This document shows, in pieces, positions 52,553-61,880 of a stretch of 64,000 nt of DNA (positions within the stretch are counted from its first letter, which is position 1; every line of letters starts with the position of its first letter). The stretch spans positions 1 to 64,000 of the forward strand of contig NZ_CP117883.1 in the NCBI RefSeq assembly GCF_028736215.1, given 5' to 3'. Origin of the DNA: Mucilaginibacter sp. KACC 22773 (GTDB taxonomy: Bacteria; Bacteroidota; Bacteroidia; Sphingobacteriales; Sphingobacteriaceae). The notes beneath the pieces were generated by a model. That model searched no databases and had not been told where the DNA came from. It was given only the letters and a program-made list of their open reading frames with translations. A program made the position numbers and the translations under genes.

Positions 52553-52661
52553 ATTGTGAAATTAGCAGTTATCTGGCGGCCAAATAAATAGCCGGCCACC
52601 TAATGTAAAGAAAATAGAGATCAAAAAAATGGTCGATTTATTTCTGTGTAATACGCTGTTT

Positions 52662-52681
52662 TTGGTGACTTAAATCACCAA
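52662..52681. promoter_or_regulatory. TTGGTGA-N6-TCACCAA palindrome upstream of the cytochrome gene
   Basis: Perfect 7-bp arms around CTTAAA, the half-site spacing of Crp/Fnr-family sites (TGTGA-N6-TCACA in the E. coli CRP consensus). It sits 69 bp before the cytochrome start; the last gene of the cluster encodes a Crp/Fnr regulator, so self-regulation is plausible. Confidence 0.6.
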
Positions 52682-52749
52682 CATGTTTTTGTAAATTGTG
52701 CAGTTTTGCGGCGGCGCACATATGAACATCGATAAAAACCATAAAAGCC

Positions 52750-53766
52750 ATGACTAAAGTTTCACATGACCCCATATCGGTTTCATTATTACTGGTTGTC
52801 GCTATAGTTTTGCTTGTTTCGGCATGCAGCAGGCCGGTAAAAAAGGATGATTATAAAGGTTCGGCAGTTAATACTGCTTTTAAAGCTGCCCAAAAACAAG
52901 AAAATATTGCTGATGCCGGGCTACAATTACAAACACGAAATATACCCGCAGGTAAAAAGGGCGATTTGATACGGTATGGCCGCCAGCTAATTGCTTCAAC
53001 GGCTTTATATTTTGGCCCTAAGGGGTCTGTTGCCCACATCAGCAATGGCATGAACTGCCAAAACTGCCACCTGGATGCGGGCACCCGGTTATTTGCTAAC
53101 AACTTTGCCGGGTTTACGGCCTCCTATCCTAAAAAAAGCGTCCGCAGCGGCATGGTTATATCGGCATCTATGCGGATTTCGGAGTGTTTTGAGCGCAGCC
53201 TGAATGGCGCTATGCCAGACACTGGCACTAAAGAAATTAAGGCAATAATGGCTTATATGCAGTGGCTGGGCAAAAACGCAAAAAAAGGCCAGGCGCTGTT
53301 CGGTAATACTACACCACGTTTAAAATTTATGGATAACGCAGCCAATCCGTTGAGCGGGAGGGCTGTTTTCATCCAGAAGTGCCGCAGTTGCCACGGCGCA
53401 AACGGCGAGGGATTGCTGGCGGCAGATAAACAATCATATTCCTACCCGCCCTTATGGGGGGCAAACAGTTATAACGATGGCGCGGGCATGTACAGGATAG
53501 GCAATTTGGCTGGTTTTGTAAAGGCCAATATGCCTTTTGGTGCTACCTACCAAAGCCCGCAGTTAACCGATAAAGAGTGCTGGGATGTAGCAGCGTACAT
53601 CAATTCGCAGCCCCGGCCGCATAAAGATCAACACAAAGATTATCCCGACTTAAGGCAAAAGCCCATAGATTTACCCTTTGGGCCGTATGCCGATGGCTTC
53701 ACCGCCCGTCAGCATAAATACGGGCCATTTGGCCCCATTCAGCAATTCCATCATAAAAAAGTATAA
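52750..53766 (+). CDS. Dihaem c-type cytochrome lipoprotein, TsdA-like
   Basis: 338 residues; lipobox VLLVSACSRPV. Two haem-binding motifs, NCQNCHLDAGTR and KCRSCHGANGEG. Between them SYPKKSVRSGMVISASMRISECFERSLNG strongly recalls thiosulfate dehydrogenase TsdA, including the conserved RI-x-x-CFERS segment. Likely oxidises thiosulfate or a similar sulfur compound or passes electrons in the periplasm. Followed 23 bp later by the DsrE-like gene. Confidence 0.85.
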   Translation: MTKVSHDPISVSLLLVVAIVLLVSACSRPVKKDDYKGSAVNTAFKAAQKQENIADAGLQLQTRNIPAGKKGDLIRYGRQLIASTALYFGPKGSVAHISNGMNCQNCHLDAGTRLFANNFAGFTASYPKKSVRSGMVISASMRISECFERSLNGAMPDTGTKEIKAIMAYMQWLGKNAKKGQALFGNTTPRLKFMDNAANPLSGRAVFIQKCRSCHGANGEGLLAADKQSYSYPPLWGANSYNDGAGMYRIGNLAGFVKANMPFGATYQSPQLTDKECWDVAAYINSQPRPHKDQHKDYPDLRQKPIDLPFGPYADGFTARQHKYGPFGPIQQFHHKKV

Positions 53767-53788
53767 ATTAACCTCTTAAATAATAGCC

Positions 53789-54244
53789 ATGAAAAATCGT
53801 TTTTCTTTACTCTTCGTGCTTGCCGGGTTGCTTTTTATTAAACCTGCTTTCGCTCAAATAGCCGCATCGGAATTTAAAGGTGCCGAAGCCACACAAGCCC
53901 ACTATAAAGCGCTTTATTACCTTGACGAATCGGACCCGAAGAAGATTAAACAAACCCTGCGTAATATGGACAACGCCCTGGAGGACACCAGGCTAAAAGG
54001 CAAGGTGGAAATGGAGCTTATTGCTTTTGCTGATGGTGTTGCCGTTTACGATAAAGCAGGGCCCTACGAAGCCGAGCTGCAAAAACTGTTGCAAAAAGGA
54101 GTGATACTGGCGCAATGCAGCAATACTGTAAGGGAACGGCACATTGATAAGGCTACGCTTTTTCCTTTTATAAGCTATGTGCCCAGCGGTAACGGCGAAA
54201 TTATTATCCGCCAGGCCGATGGATGGGCAACTATTCATCCTTAA
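53789..54244 (+). CDS. Exported DsrE-like sulfur-carrier protein
   Basis: 151 residues with signal peptide ending IKPAFAQ. The mature domain (KALYYLDESDPKKIKQTLRNMDNAL ... KVEMELIAFADGVAVYDK ... QKLLQKGVILAQCSNTVRER) has the DsrE fold and the single conserved cysteine in AQCSNT. Partner of the cytochrome and Crp/Fnr genes around it. Confidence 0.8.
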   Translation: MKNRFSLLFVLAGLLFIKPAFAQIAASEFKGAEATQAHYKALYYLDESDPKKIKQTLRNMDNALEDTRLKGKVEMELIAFADGVAVYDKAGPYEAELQKLLQKGVILAQCSNTVRERHIDKATLFPFISYVPSGNGEIIIRQADGWATIHP

Positions 54245-54286
54245 GGCTTTAGACAAAAAAACATCATCCTTGTTTTTACCCGTTTT

Positions 54287-54931
54287 ATGAAAGACCAAGC
54301 CATTATCCAGGACTATTTAGACCACCTGTTCTCTCAATTTGAGCCCGGGTTAAAGGCTTTTTTAGTTCAAAACGCGTCGGTCATTCATATCCCCGCCGGC
54401 GAGGTTGCGTTGCGCACCGGCCAATACATCAAATCAACCATGATGATTTTAAGTGGCCGGGTTAAGCTATACCGCGAAGGCGACGACGGGGGCGAATTTT
54501 TCATGTACTACCTGGAACCGGGCAATGCCTGTGCCCTAACCATGATATGCGCTACCAAACAGGAAACCAGCGAAGTAATGGGCAAAGCTATTGAGGATAC
54601 CACTATTTTGGCTGTGCCGATAGCGCTGATGGACCAAATGATGGTCACCTACAAAACATGGTACTATTTTGTATTGGAAACCTACCGCTCCAGGTACGAA
54701 GAGCTGCTGATAGTGATTGACCATATAGCCTTTAAAGGTATGGACGAACGGTTATACTATTACCTGCAAAATCAATATCAAAAACTAAAAATGCGCGAAC
54801 TAAAGATAACCCACAGCCAGATTGCCGCCGATTTGAATTCGTCACGCGAGGTGATTTCCCGCCTGTTAAAAAAAATGGAACAGCGCGGAGATATTGTACT
54901 GACCCGTAATTTTATTGAGTGGAAAAAATAA
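54287..54931 (+). CDS. Crp/Fnr-family transcription regulator
   Basis: 214 residues. Cyclic-nucleotide-like barrel (HIPAGEVALRTGQYIKSTMMILSGRVKLYREGDDGGEFFMYYLEPGNACALT) and HTH (ITHSQIAADLNSSREVISRLLKKMEQRGDIV). Cysteines in CALTMIC lie in the barrel, not in an FNR-type N-terminal cluster. Closes the cytochrome/DsrE cluster. Confidence 0.88.
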   Translation: MKDQAIIQDYLDHLFSQFEPGLKAFLVQNASVIHIPAGEVALRTGQYIKSTMMILSGRVKLYREGDDGGEFFMYYLEPGNACALTMICATKQETSEVMGKAIEDTTILAVPIALMDQMMVTYKTWYYFVLETYRSRYEELLIVIDHIAFKGMDERLYYYLQNQYQKLKMRELKITHSQIAADLNSSREVISRLLKKMEQRGDIVLTRNFIEWKK

Positions 54932-55089
54932 GAAAAAATGGTTGTGCATTTGCGGTACAAACCTCCGGCTCATTTTTTGCGGATTGTAAAAAGATAATAG
55001 CGTCAGAAACATTAAGGTATCCAGGCTGTTGAATTATGTGGTGAAATGAGTAATTTGTGATCTCTAAAACAAGCAAAACAAACCTGGTT

Positions 55090-56208
55090 ATGAATTCACG
55101 TCGCGACTTTTTACAAAAATTAGGTATCTCGGCCTTAGCCTTGCATTTGGCCCCGGTTTCGGGATGGGCAAACACCAAAGATCATGATAACCAGGCCTAT
55201 GACGGGCCGGTATTGCGTGTGGCCATAATGGGCCTTGGGAGCTACGGAACCCGCGTTGCCGAAGCCATGCAAGCTTGCACAAAAGCCAAACTGGTTGGCG
55301 TAATTAGCGGTACGCCTTCAAAAATTAAAGAGTGGCAAACTAAGTACAGCATACCAGAGAAGAATTGTTATAACTATAAAAATTTTGATGATATAAAAAG
55401 CAATCCCGACATAGACGCGGTTTATGTTATAACGCCAAACGGCTTGCATCATGACCAGGTAATAAGGGTAGCAAAAGCAGGCAAACACGCAATTTGCGAA
55501 AAGCCAATGGCGGTAAATGCCATGGAAGGACAAGAAATGGTTGATGCCTGTAAAAAAGCAAACGTAAAGTTGCTGGTGGGCTACCGAATGCATTTTGAAC
55601 CTAAAACGCTGGAGGTGATCAGGATGCGAAAGGCCGGTGATTTAGGGAAAATATTATTCTTCCAGGGATTATGTGGGTTTACAATTGGCGATCCCACACA
55701 ATGGCGTTTAAATAAGCAACTGGCCGGCGGAGGCTCTATAATGGACATTGGTATTTATGCCATTAACGGCGCCCGTTATATGACTGGCGAGGAGCCTGTT
55801 TGGGTTACTGCACAGGAAACCAAAACAGACCCGGTAAAATTCAAGGAAGGCGTTGATGAAACTATACAATTTCAGTTTGGTTTTCCAAGCGGCGCTGCTG
55901 CATCCTGTTTATCGACTTATACGATGAATAACCTGGACCGTTTTTTCCTCAACGGAGAAAAAGGATTTGCAGAGTTACAGCCATCAACCGGCTACGGGCC
56001 TATTATGGGCCGCACAAATAAGGGCGAATTAAACCAGCCTGTTACCGTTCATCAAACCGTGCAAATGGATGAAATGGCAGCCATTATCTTTCACAACAAA
56101 CAGCCTGTTGTACCCATAGATGGCGAAGAAGCGGTAAAAGACCTGAAAATAATTGATGCAATATACCTGGCGGCTAAAACCGGCAAAAAAGTTGAAATTA
56201 GGCTTTAA
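55090..56208 (+). CDS. Gfo/Idh/MocA-family oxidoreductase with Tat signal
   Basis: 372 residues from ATG 55090. The N-terminus NSRRDFLQKLGISALALHL is a twin-arginine signal. Rossmann GLGSYGTRVAEAMQAC, then VYVITPNGLHHDQVI, GKHAICEKPMAVNAMEGQEM and the sheet domain GGGSIMDIGIYAINGARY. NAD(P)-dependent sugar dehydrogenase; Bacteroidota exported members act on glucosides or other sugars, substrate unknown. Confidence 0.88.
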   Translation: MNSRRDFLQKLGISALALHLAPVSGWANTKDHDNQAYDGPVLRVAIMGLGSYGTRVAEAMQACTKAKLVGVISGTPSKIKEWQTKYSIPEKNCYNYKNFDDIKSNPDIDAVYVITPNGLHHDQVIRVAKAGKHAICEKPMAVNAMEGQEMVDACKKANVKLLVGYRMHFEPKTLEVIRMRKAGDLGKILFFQGLCGFTIGDPTQWRLNKQLAGGGSIMDIGIYAINGARYMTGEEPVWVTAQETKTDPVKFKEGVDETIQFQFGFPSGAAASCLSTYTMNNLDRFFLNGEKGFAELQPSTGYGPIMGRTNKGELNQPVTVHQTVQMDEMAAIIFHNKQPVVPIDGEEAVKDLKIIDAIYLAAKTGKKVEIRL

Positions 56209-56351
56209 TGCCCTGCAGAAACTCAAAAATTAGTTACAATTATCGGGTAAATATTTACCCAATAATCCCGGCATTTAAGTGCGTTGTCGGCAAAATTCCG
56301 CTTAAAAAAGCACATGTTTAAGCTGGTTCGTTTTTTGAATTGTACAATCAT

Positions 56352-56783
56352 ATGTATGATTTTAACCTGGCTTGTGTAATTGATGATGATAGTATAGCCC
56401 GCCTGATGTCGGAGATTATGATCTTTAATTATAAGATATCAAAAAAAACGATCACTTTCGAAAACGGGAAGGCCGCACTCGACTACTTTAAATTATTTAA
56501 AGATAAACCCGACATGCTACCAGAATTCATACTGCTGGATATTGATATGCCTGTACTTAACGGATGGCGGTTTATTGAACGCTTTGCACGGCTGGCGCCA
56601 GACCTATCCCGAAAAGTTGTAATTTATTTAGTAAGCGCTTCCCTGGACCCTCATGATCATCACCGTGCATCCGCGCTCGAATTGGTTTCGGGTTTTATCA
56701 TTAAACCGGTTAATAAAACGGCATTGGAGCAGGTTGTTAAAGCTGCGATGACCGATAAAAACATTACTTATTTTGGTAAATGA
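56352..56783 (+). CDS. Stand-alone CheY-like response regulator
   Basis: 143 residues, MYDFNLACVIDDDSIARLM, phosphoacceptor Asp in FILLDIDMPVLNGW and Lys in GFIIKPVNKT. Receiver only. I start at ATG 56352; an upstream TTG is in frame. Different in sequence from the one at 47434, no kinase adjacent. Confidence 0.85.
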   Translation: MYDFNLACVIDDDSIARLMSEIMIFNYKISKKTITFENGKAALDYFKLFKDKPDMLPEFILLDIDMPVLNGWRFIERFARLAPDLSRKVVIYLVSASLDPHDHHRASALELVSGFIIKPVNKTALEQVVKAAMTDKNITYFGK

Positions 56784-56841
56784 TGGGCCCGCAGTGGTTA
56801 ACAACTGCAGTTAACTAAAGCCGCCATGTGCCGTGCCTTAC

Positions 56842-57531
56842 TCACCGAGGGGCAATTTCAATCAGCATGATGATGGCATTGTTTGATAGCGCTTCCAGTT
56901 CAGTTTCATCCAAATCCCATAAAACCAACCCATCCCTGGCATGCATCAGGCGATATTGAACTTCAAACGCGCCCTCAATAACATAGGCAAACAAGGCGTT
57001 TCCCGGTTTCGAAACCCGAAGTGTAGCTTCTGCCCTACCATCAAACTGCCCCATGTAACCAATTGTATTTCCAAGCCGGAAAATTTCGGTGAGTTGGTTG
57101 CGGTTGGCAGAAAGATCGAAATTGAACAACTGGTTTGCCGCGTTTTTTGTTTTGACCCAGAGCTGCAAAAAGTTAACCAGGTCTGCTTCTGCTTTATATG
57201 GATTATTAACCTGGAAACCCGAACGGGCCGGAAGCGCCAGTAGTTGTACCATACCTGGTTCGATCATGGTGTGGTCGCCGTTGTGATCACGGCAGCCTAT
57301 GGCGCCAACAATTGGAATAAGTAGAACAGCCGTTTGTTCCTGCACGCTCATTCTGATGCTTTGCGCCGCGGCCAGTGTATCATCATTTAAAACATGTAAA
57401 TCGCTGAACGGCTGCTTATGGTTGTTATAATAATTGCCGAAATTAAATGTTTGATAACTGCGGTACCAATCCTGTTGGGTTAGTCCACGTTCATCTGATA
57501 AAAACATTTTTCCTTTGGATTGCGGTATCAT
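56842..57531 (-). CDS. Pirin-like bicupin protein
   Basis: 229 residues. N-terminal SDERGLTQQDWYRSYQTFNFGNYYNNHKQPFSDLHVLNDDTL and C-terminal cupin (GNALFAYVIEGAFEVQYRLMHARDGLVLWDLDETELEALSNNAIIMLIEIA) match YhhW/pirin-type proteins. Metal His in the usual pirin H-P-H-x-x form are not evident in this reading, so activity is doubtful. Confidence 0.72.
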   Translation of the reverse strand: MIPQSKGKMFLSDERGLTQQDWYRSYQTFNFGNYYNNHKQPFSDLHVLNDDTLAAAQSIRMSVQEQTAVLLIPIVGAIGCRDHNGDHTMIEPGMVQLLALPARSGFQVNNPYKAEADLVNFLQLWVKTKNAANQLFNFDLSANRNQLTEIFRLGNTIGYMGQFDGRAEATLRVSKPGNALFAYVIEGAFEVQYRLMHARDGLVLWDLDETELEALSNNAIIMLIEIAPR

Positions 57532-57743
57532 GTAAATTTTATAACGAAGTTTAATGGCATATAAAAAGAGCTTTTGGTATATAAGCCGGCACCCTTAAAC
57601 GATTGCCCAATGCTGTTACGTAAAGAAAAAACAGATGTACAAATAACGTACGATGTTCCATATTTGAACAGGGTTTAGTTCCTCAACCTACTAACATCAC
57701 ACAATCGTTTTCTGGGAGTGTAACAGGATAGCCTGTTTTAAAG

Positions 57744-58487
57744 TTAGGCCGCAACGCCAATGCTTATCGTAAGCACATATCCGGCCGAAACACTTCCTGT
57801 AACGGTTGATAGCTCGGTGGCAAGAGAGTCGCTGAACACCATATCCGCGGTATTTGCGGTATCCTGAACCCCGCGAGCCTTATAGTCAGTTGCTGTGGTA
57901 TAAACGGTATTGCAAACATCTGTAGGAAATGCAATCTGCGTAATTAATAACGAAGTGCCCGACGAATTATATACATGCACATGGATATGCGGAGCCCTTG
58001 GAGAATACCAACCCGGGAAAATACTGGTAAACGTTACCAGGCCATTACTGTCGGTAGTTTGCCTTCCACGTAAAAAATGAGACGAAGTATAATCAATGGT
58101 GGCATAACCACCGCCAGGAGTATCGGTATATTCAGAATAGTAACCCAGTGAGGTACAATGCCAAATATCTACCAGGGCGCCGGTTAGCGCCGCGCAGCTA
58201 CTGTTGGTATTGGTGAATGTAAGCTTAATGGTTAAAGGTACGCCTGATTGGCCATCAACAATATTACTTCTCACGTAACTTGATGGCGTAATAGTTGGGT
58301 AAGGGCCGGCTGTTTCAGAAGCCCCGGTGGTACAGGTACTACTGCTGGTTCCGCCCGTGGTTGTAGTGGTAGTTGTTGTGTCGGTAGTAGTTGTTGTGCT
58401 TTCCTTTTTGCAGGAATTGGCAAGTGGTGCGATAGCGGCAAAGCCTAATGCTGCAAGCCCGCTGGTTAAAAAAGTTTTTCTTTCCAT
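57744..58487 (-). CDS. Intradiol-dioxygenase-fold lipoprotein
   Basis: 247 residues. Signal with lipobox GFAAIAPLANSCKK, then a Thr/Ser-rich linker from a TAC/GTT-type repeat (TTTTDTTTTTTTTGGTSSS). Catalytic domain: ETAGPYPTITPSSYVRSNI, DIWHCTSLGYYSEYTD, FLRGRQTTDSNGLVTFTSIFPGWYSPRAPHIHVHV. The two Tyr and two His that bind iron(III) are all recognisable. The substrate is not known. Confidence 0.85.
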   Translation of the reverse strand: MERKTFLTSGLAALGFAAIAPLANSCKKESTTTTTDTTTTTTTTGGTSSSTCTTGASETAGPYPTITPSSYVRSNIVDGQSGVPLTIKLTFTNTNSSCAALTGALVDIWHCTSLGYYSEYTDTPGGGYATIDYTSSHFLRGRQTTDSNGLVTFTSIFPGWYSPRAPHIHVHVYNSSGTSLLITQIAFPTDVCNTVYTTATDYKARGVQDTANTADMVFSDSLATELSTVTGSVSAGYVLTISIGVAA

Positions 58488-58925
58488 GGTGTTAATTGAT
58501 TCTTTGAGCGTGATTATTAGCTGAAAGTATTTATAACCCTGGGCTCTGGCTGAAATGTATCGTCCAATTATCGATATCTGTCGACGAATATAAAAAATGA
58601 GGGACGCCGTTGTGTGAACCGAATGCCATGTGGGCTATCATTTGTATGGTGTCCTGAAATAAGGATCTCGGTTTATATAAGCATCAGCTTTGCACTGCGG
58701 TTAATATCCATCCCGCCCGGCGAGGTTTTGGGAAACCGCTCTGCAACTTCGTTAGAAAGTATAGCCGTCGCCGGCGCTTTTCAACCACACCTTCCTGCGC
58801 AGCAGAAGTGTAGGCACAGCCTCGACGGGTGAACGCTTGCCATCATGCGATATACGTCATAGGCTTTCCTGAGTTTCACAAAACCTTACGCTCGTAGTAT
58901 GAATCGGGTTTCCTTTTCGGGTAAT
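58488..58925. other. Intergenic region with degenerate repeat
   Basis: 438 bp between divergent and convergent neighbours. No gene. At 58812-58860 it keeps AGCCTCGACGGGTGAACG ... ATGCGATATACGTCAT, related to the right end of the element at 25549-25610. Confidence 0.5.
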
Positions 58926-60977
58926 CTACCAAATCTTAACCCTTTTATCGGGATCCAGCCACATCTTATCGCCCTTTTTTATGCCAAAAGCTTCATAAAA
59001 CTCTGGCACATCTGTAAAGGGGCCATTTACGCGCATAAAGCCAGGGGCATGTTCGTTGGTTAATATCTGGCTCGATAGGGCTTCCTGCCTGTCTTGCCCC
59101 AACCAGCCAAGGGCATAACCTAAAAAGTAGCGTTGCAGCGGGGTGAAACCGTTGATGGGTTTGCCTTCTTTATATTGGTCGGTTTTTTTAAAGGCATCCA
59201 GGCCAATTACTATGCCGCCCAAATCGGCAATGTTTTCGCCCTGGGTAGCTTTGCCGTTTACGTGCAGCCCGTAAATAGTATAACCGTTAAACTGGTTTAT
59301 CAGCATTTGCGCACGTTGGGTAAACTTAACCGAATCTTGCGGTAGCCACCAGGCTTTTAAGTTTCCCCTGGCATCAAACTGCCTGCCTTCGTCATCGAAG
59401 CCGTGGGTCATTTCGTGGCCGATGGTGGACGCAGCGGCGTAGCCGTAAATGACGGCATCGTCAATATTCTCATCTTTAAAACCCGGAATAGCAAAAATAC
59501 CCGCAGGCAGCACAATCTCGTTATTGGAAGGGTTGTAATAAGCGTTATAGGTTTGTGGTGTCATTCCCCATTCGGTACGGTCAACAGGCTTGCCCAGTTT
59601 AGATGCGTTGAACTTATGCTGCCAGTTGTTCGCGCGCATCATGTTCAACGCAAGCGGCCCGCGATCAATCTCCAGGGCCGAAAAATCTTTCCATTTATCC
59701 GGGTAACCAACCTTTGGCATTACTTTACTTAGCTTATAGTAGGCCTTTGCTTTGGTTTGCGCACTCATCCAGTCCAGCTTTTCAATATGCTCCTTAAAAG
59801 TTTCACGCATAGTTTCTACCAGTTTTACATAGCGTTCTTTTGTTTTTTCGGGAAAGTACTCTTTTACAAATATCTGCCCTAACACTTCGCCCATTACCCC
59901 GTTTTCCAGGTCGAGAATTCTTTTCCAGCGTGGTAATTGTTCCTTGCTGCCATAAAGCACCATTTCATAAAAACGAAACAGTTCCTGATCAAACGGTTTA
60001 CTCAGGTATGATCCAAACGCAACAATCAGGTTTTTGCGCAGGTAGTTTTTCCAATCGGCAATGCTATAATCATGCAAAGCTTTGTTAAGGGCGCGGTAAT
60101 ATTCGGGTTGGCCAACAATCACGGTATCTACATCTTTATAATCCATTTTTTTGAAAGTGGTTTTCCAATCGATATCAGGCGCCAGTTCGCTTAAGCCCGC
60201 CAAGGTCATTTTGTTATAGTTATGGTAGGGGTCGCGCAGGTCTTCCAGTTTACGGCTGCTACCGGCCAGGGCAGTTTCTAAAGCGTAAGTTTGTTTGGTG
60301 GCAACGCTTGCCGCATCTATAGGCAAGCCACTCAATCTAAAGATGGCTGGCAAATGCTTCAGCTTATAATCAGTACGGATAGCAACACTATGTGCATCAG
60401 TATTAAAGTAATAATCGCGGTTTGGCAACCCAATACCAGATTGGCCTAATTGCAGCATTATTTTATCGCTGTTTTTGCTATCCTGCCCGGCATAAGTGCC
60501 TAATGGCGTAGTTACCCCTATGCCATCCAGGTGGGCAAATTCCTCAATAAGGCCTTTAATATCTTTAATGTTATCAATCTTTTTCAGTTCATCGTTAAGC
60601 GGTTCAATGCCCCGCTTTTCAATATCAGCGGTATCCATCCCGCTAAAGTAAAAATCACCTATTTTTTGTGTACTGCTGCCTTTTGGTGCATTGGCCTTAA
60701 GGGCATCTTCATTAATCTTTTTCATCCGGTTACGCAGTTCTTCCTGAACCACGTTGCCTATGCCCCAGGCTGCGTACGCGCCGGGTATCGGATTCTTTTT
60801 AAGCCAGGTTCCGTTGGCGTATTTAAAAAAGTCGTCGCCGGGTTTCACACTGGTATCCACGTTTTTGATCACCGGGTCATTATCGGCATAGGTTTTTGTG
60901 TTGTCTTTACAGGCCTGAAGCAGGGTAATTGTGGTAAGCCCACTTAAGAGCACGGCGGAGGTGACTTTTTTGATCAT
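58926..60977 (-). CDS. M13-family zinc metallopeptidase (neprilysin-like)
   Basis: 683 residues. Lipobox-like SGLTTITLLQACKD. N-terminal SVKPGDDFFKYANGTWLKKNPIP; zinc site STIGHEMTHGFDDEGRQFDARGNLKAWW (HExxH) and third ligand in GENIADLGGIVIGLDAF; the C-terminus has VNGPFTDVPEFYEAFGIKKGDKMW and DPDKRVKIW. Exported lipoprotein peptidase. All catalytic residues present. Confidence 0.95.
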   Translation of the reverse strand: MIKKVTSAVLLSGLTTITLLQACKDNTKTYADNDPVIKNVDTSVKPGDDFFKYANGTWLKKNPIPGAYAAWGIGNVVQEELRNRMKKINEDALKANAPKGSSTQKIGDFYFSGMDTADIEKRGIEPLNDELKKIDNIKDIKGLIEEFAHLDGIGVTTPLGTYAGQDSKNSDKIMLQLGQSGIGLPNRDYYFNTDAHSVAIRTDYKLKHLPAIFRLSGLPIDAASVATKQTYALETALAGSSRKLEDLRDPYHNYNKMTLAGLSELAPDIDWKTTFKKMDYKDVDTVIVGQPEYYRALNKALHDYSIADWKNYLRKNLIVAFGSYLSKPFDQELFRFYEMVLYGSKEQLPRWKRILDLENGVMGEVLGQIFVKEYFPEKTKERYVKLVETMRETFKEHIEKLDWMSAQTKAKAYYKLSKVMPKVGYPDKWKDFSALEIDRGPLALNMMRANNWQHKFNASKLGKPVDRTEWGMTPQTYNAYYNPSNNEIVLPAGIFAIPGFKDENIDDAVIYGYAAASTIGHEMTHGFDDEGRQFDARGNLKAWWLPQDSVKFTQRAQMLINQFNGYTIYGLHVNGKATQGENIADLGGIVIGLDAFKKTDQYKEGKPINGFTPLQRYFLGYALGWLGQDRQEALSSQILTNEHAPGFMRVNGPFTDVPEFYEAFGIKKGDKMWLDPDKRVKIW

Positions 60978-61064
60978 GAATTTGTTGCGGTGTATGTAAA
61001 AAAATACAGCAATTGTATTGAATAATAGAATTTAGGACAACGGTTTTATTAAAAAAGACAGCTT

Positions 61065-61307
61065 TTAATATATACCCTGAAAAAAACCAGCCAGCGAAAC
61101 ATCAAAATAATAACAAACTTTTCGGAGCGTATCCAACCTGATATCAATTTTTCCCGACTCGAGCCGGGCAATATTAATATTGGTTTCGGTAAAGAATTTT
61201 TCCTGTGTAACCTGATTTTGTCGCCTCAAATTCTTAATCTGAAGGGCTATTTTCTTTTTAAAAGCTTCGTCAGAATTGGTAAGGTATTCAAAATCAGTAA
61301 GTAACAT
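61065..61307 (-). CDS. XRE-family helix-turn-helix regulator
   Basis: 80 residues. KKKIALQIKNLRRQNQVTQEKFFTETNINIARLESGKIDIRLDTLRKVCYYFDVSLAGFF is a full XRE domain. It could control the neighbouring genes. Its start is MLLTDFEYLTN. Confidence 0.85.
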   Translation of the reverse strand: MLLTDFEYLTNSDEAFKKKIALQIKNLRRQNQVTQEKFFTETNINIARLESGKIDIRLDTLRKVCYYFDVSLAGFFQGIY

Positions 61308-61880
61308 AAAAGTGAAATTAATTTAAAAATTGATTTTTTGCAGGGGGCTCAAAAAATAAATTGGCGTTTGATTATTAAAGTTCGTAAAAAATATTGGATT
61401 AAATAATTGTAACGCAACTATTATTTATTGCCAATAATTATAGAAATAATAAATACTGGCAATAAATTTGTTTTGAACAACTCGCCCTGCATATAATCTG
61501 TGAAAAAAAATTAAATCACCTACCTGTGAAAAACTTTTTTTGAATTCTCAGACGCCCAAGTTGAGATTTTTTGTTCTTTGTTTTGGGTTTAATCAATAGT
61601 TTAAATTAATTAGGGGAAAGGGAGCTTCCAAAAAGGCTCTCTTTTTTTGTTTTACAAATTCCCAACCGATCCGACGTTGTACGCATTTACAAACAAACAA
61701 CCCAGGATTTTATTACCCGCCATTCATGTTAAATATTGTGTCATTGTTACACAATAGGTATTGACACTTCGATATTTAATTATAAATTTGATAAGTAGCT
61801 ATAGATTGTATCATTTTGTTGCAATAGCTCCTGAAACCAAGCTCTATACACCTGTTTAACCCAAATTCATAATAGTCGAT
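61308..61880. other. Regulatory region before the ThuA gene
   Basis: 573 bp without an ORF. Contains a possible small RNA with terminator-like hairpin at 61618-61651 and two related dyads at 61735-61757 and 61805-61827. See findings. Confidence 0.5.
61618..61651 (+). terminator. Terminator-like hairpin in the intergenic region
   Basis: GGGAGC ... GCTCTC arms followed by TTTTTTTG, with no + strand gene upstream within 640 bp. Could end a small RNA. Confidence 0.5.
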
